Shown here: positions 3,973-5,623 of the stretch, piece after piece | Layout: each line of letters begins with the position of its first letter | Numbering within the stretch: position 1 is the first letter of the stretch | Source of the DNA: Candidatus Iainarchaeum sp. | GTDB taxonomy: Archaea; Iainarchaeota; Iainarchaeia; Iainarchaeales; GCA-2688035 | DNA length: 5,623 bases | NCBI GenBank assembly: GCA_017608725.1 | Contig: JAFCFG010000075.1 | Span: 1 to 5,623 of the forward strand | Reading direction: 5' to 3' | Position numbers and translations under genes: made by a program | Notes under the pieces: generated by a model | The model's database searches: none | Seen by the model: the letters and a program-made list of their open reading frames with translations, nothing else | Told to the model about the DNA's origin: nothing

Positions 3973-3980
3973 TTTAAATA
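3973..3980 (+). promoter_or_regulatory. TATA box for the surface-protein gene
   Basis: TTTAAATA is a near-consensus archaeal TATA box, centred about 26 bases before the ATG at 4003. Transcription would start at or one to two bases before the start codon. It is divergent from the guaB promoter, with the two boxes about 50 bases apart. Confidence 0.65.
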
Positions 3981-4002
3981 GTAGTTAAATCATTTTTTTG
4001 CT

Positions 4003-5349
4003 ATGAATAAAATTATTATCTTCTTGGTCATTATCGTAGTTGCAGCAGCCTCTGTTGGGGCATATGTCTTCTTGTTTGGCGTTAGCCCGCCTTTTTTGGG
4101 CGACCCAAAAGAGCTGTACAAGGGGCTTGCTGCAAAGGCAAATCCCTTGCCAAATGGAAAGTACAACTATGACTTCTCCATTGGTGTTGGCGATGACCAA
4201 GACGGCAGCTCAACCAGCATGGGAATGTTTCCCCTTGGCACCATTAAAATGGATGCAGATATCTACAGCCTTAATGGAAAAAACAAGACAGTTATGGCTT
4301 TTGCTGTAATGGGCCAGAGCATGACTGTTGCTCTTTTTGAATTGGGTGATATGTCAATTAGCTGCACGGAAGCACCCCTAATTAGCTCTTCGGCATCTGG
4401 CAGTGGAATAAGATGCGAGAGGGGTGAAGAAAACCTTGGGGCCCTAACAGGGGAGCAGTACCAAAAAATGTTTGATGAGGTTATTGATGAAATAGACCTA
4501 AGCCTCAAGGGCCAGAGGTATTATGCTGGCAGGCCCTGCTATGAGTTTCTGCTGAAGATAGACAGCACTACCTTGGAGAAGATGATGGAGATGCAGCAGC
4601 AGGACCCCTTTGCAGGTTCGCCCTATGGCAGTTTGATAATGGAGGGGACCAGAGCAGAGGTGGAAACCTGCCTTGACAAGGAGCTTGGCTTTGAAAGCAT
4701 GTTCAAGCTACGCTTTATAAAGTACAGTGAGTTGTCTGATAAGGAAACTGACATAGTAAATATAAGCATGCAGTTAAACAGCTTTGATCCAAATGGTGCA
4801 AGCGAGGCAGATTTAAGAATCCCGGTTGATTTTTTGTTGGAGAACCTTGAATGCAAAAGGGACAGCGTAAGCTTTACTTTAATCGCCTTTAATCCAGTAC
4901 CATCTGGCACTGGCCAGCTTAAGGTAGGGGAATACAGTTACACTGATGACATAGTGTATGAAACAGTGGAACCAGTTAATATTGGCAGCATGGCTGCTGG
5001 CGATGAAAAGGATTTTGAATTTGCTTTGACAAAGGATTTACTCCCTGGAAGCAAGCAGGTTGATTTGTGCATTGATGGCAGGGAATGTGTTTCCGGCTCG
5101 TGTTATTTCTTTAACCCGTTTGAACCATCCAGTACCTCTGCTGGAGCAAGTTGTGAAGACAGCGATTTAGGCCAGAATTTTGCAGTAAAGGGAACTGTCA
5201 CCTACAGCACTTCCTCTGCTTCAGATTTGACTGTTAGCGATGCCTGCATTGGCGATTCTCTGCTTGAATACTACTGCGAAGGAACAGAGAAGAAAACAGT
5301 TTTAAAGGAATGCGTTAAGGGTTGCAGCAATGGCGCTTGCGCAGAATAA
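4003..5349 (+). CDS. Membrane-anchored Cys-rich extracellular protein
   Basis: This is a 448-residue predicted envelope protein. Residues 4-26 are strongly hydrophobic after MNK and act as an uncleaved signal anchor or a signal peptide; there is no lipobox cysteine. The rest is hydrophilic, with many Ser, Gly and acidic residues, and probably lies outside the cell. There are 14 cysteines (121, 138, 179, 223, 284, 356, 362, 367, 384, 415, 425, 437, 441, 446), dense near the end, which suggests disulfides. Residues about 288-358 look like a beta-sandwich. Residues 384-448 match a module I recall from DPANN archaeal surface proteins: CEDSD, then VKGTV, DAC, LLEYYC, and C-x3-C-x4-C in ECVKGCSNGAC. 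No catalytic motif is visible, so adhesion or envelope structure is only a guess. The start is supported by a TATA box 26 bases upstream. The next gene downstream is an antiporter on the same strand with its own promoter. Confidence 0.85.
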   Translation: MNKIIIFLVIIVVAAASVGAYVFLFGVSPPFLGDPKELYKGLAAKANPLPNGKYNYDFSIGVGDDQDGSSTSMGMFPLGTIKMDADIYSLNGKNKTVMAFAVMGQSMTVALFELGDMSISCTEAPLISSSASGSGIRCERGEENLGALTGEQYQKMFDEVIDEIDLSLKGQRYYAGRPCYEFLLKIDSTTLEKMMEMQQQDPFAGSPYGSLIMEGTRAEVETCLDKELGFESMFKLRFIKYSELSDKETDIVNISMQLNSFDPNGASEADLRIPVDFLLENLECKRDSVSFTLIAFNPVPSGTGQLKVGEYSYTDDIVYETVEPVNIGSMAAGDEKDFEFALTKDLLPGSKQVDLCIDGRECVSGSCYFFNPFEPSSTSAGASCEDSDLGQNFAVKGTVTYSTSSASDLTVSDACIGDSLLEYYCEGTEKKTVLKECVKGCSNGACAE

Positions 5350-5443
5350 TGCCAATCAGGGTGTCGAATACTTTTAAGCTTAATGCCTCAAATTATGCTT
5401 CAAATGCGGAGATATTCAACAGCCTTCAATGGTTCCAGTTAGA

Positions 5444-5453
5444 TTTTAATATA
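5444..5453 (+). promoter_or_regulatory. TATA box for the antiporter gene
   Basis: The sequence TTTTAATATA is centred about 33 bases before the ATG at 5482, so the transcript would begin roughly 5-8 bases before the start codon. No Shine-Dalgarno sequence is seen. The 132 bases between the surface-protein stop and this gene contain no other feature except an imperfect 12-base tandem repeat at 5383-5406. Confidence 0.5.
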
Positions 5454-5481
5454 ACCTCGTTTATCTAATTTATTGATTTCA

Positions 5482-5623
5482 ATGGCGGACATTTTAAGCT
5501 GGTTTGTTTTTGCGGCAATGGTAATAATTATTGGCTACCTTGGCCAGGTTTTGTTCAAGAGAACCAGTATTGCTGACACCGTTCTATTGATGCTTTTGGG
5601 GCTTGCCATTGGCCCTGTATTCA
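5482..5623 (+). CDS. Cation/proton antiporter, N-terminal part (runs off the window)
   Basis: Only the first 47 codons are present. They give one hydrophobic segment at about residues 5-24 (FVFAAMVIIIGYLGQVLF), then FKRTSIADTV, then a second segment ending in LLMLLGLAIGPVF. A first helix, a short link of the type R-T-x-I-x-D, then L-L-G-x-x-x-G-P is characteristic of the monovalent cation/proton antiporter superfamily (Na_H_Exchanger, KefB/NhaP-like). Such proteins exchange Na+ or K+ for H+ across the cytoplasmic membrane and control pH and ion balance. The start is the first ATG after a TATA box at a fitting distance. The sequence is too short to assign a subfamily or to see the ion-binding Asp residues or any regulatory C-terminal domain. 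Confidence 0.8.
   Translation, partial: MADILSWFVFAAMVIIIGYLGQVLFKRTSIADTVLLMLLGLAIGPVF

Overview
This window looks like a piece of an archaeal chromosome, most likely from a small-genome DPANN-type lineage; that placement is inferred from style, not from a search. The support is a tRNA-Ser gene with an intron at the canonical 37/38 site and a bulge-helix-bulge splice motif, tRNA genes with no encoded CCA, TATA-like boxes about 25-30 bases before start codons so that most mRNAs would be leaderless, and a Cys-rich C-terminal surface domain that I recall from DPANN archaeal proteins.

Layout from left to right. Bases 1-193 are mostly non-coding, with a strong oligo-T stop signal for the gene to the right and a doubtful Cys-rich reading frame. 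Bases 194-478 (minus) encode a 94-residue protein with three membrane segments. Bases 479-669 hold its promoter and an unusual hairpin leader that copies the first 15 bases of the next gene. Bases 670-863 are tRNA-Ser(GCU), whose 110-base intron is almost entirely four perfect hairpins in a row. Bases 1033-1527 (minus) encode a 164-residue protein with four membrane segments. Bases 1629-2036 (plus) encode a small protein whose C-terminal two thirds looks like a stand-alone EF-Tu domain-2 beta-barrel. Bases 2086-2169 are tRNA-Leu(CAA), followed 92 bases later by a second copy of its 3' end, as in an attachment-site duplication. Bases 2446-3900 (minus) are IMP dehydrogenase (guaB). Bases 4003-5349 (plus) encode a membrane-anchored, Cys-rich extracellular protein. 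From 5482 a cation/proton antiporter begins and runs off the window.

Most genes appear to be single transcription units with their own promoter rather than an operon. They are a housekeeping mixture: purine synthesis, tRNAs, a translation-factor-like barrel and envelope proteins. The ordinary genes do not form an obvious new multi-gene system. The most unusual signals are in the RNA layer: the hairpin-array intron, the tRNA-mimicking leader that could fold in two mutually exclusive ways, and the duplicated tRNA-Leu 3' end around a tiny structured 72-base insert. It is notable that both tRNA genes carry an adjacent partial copy of themselves, one of the 5' end and one of the 3' end.
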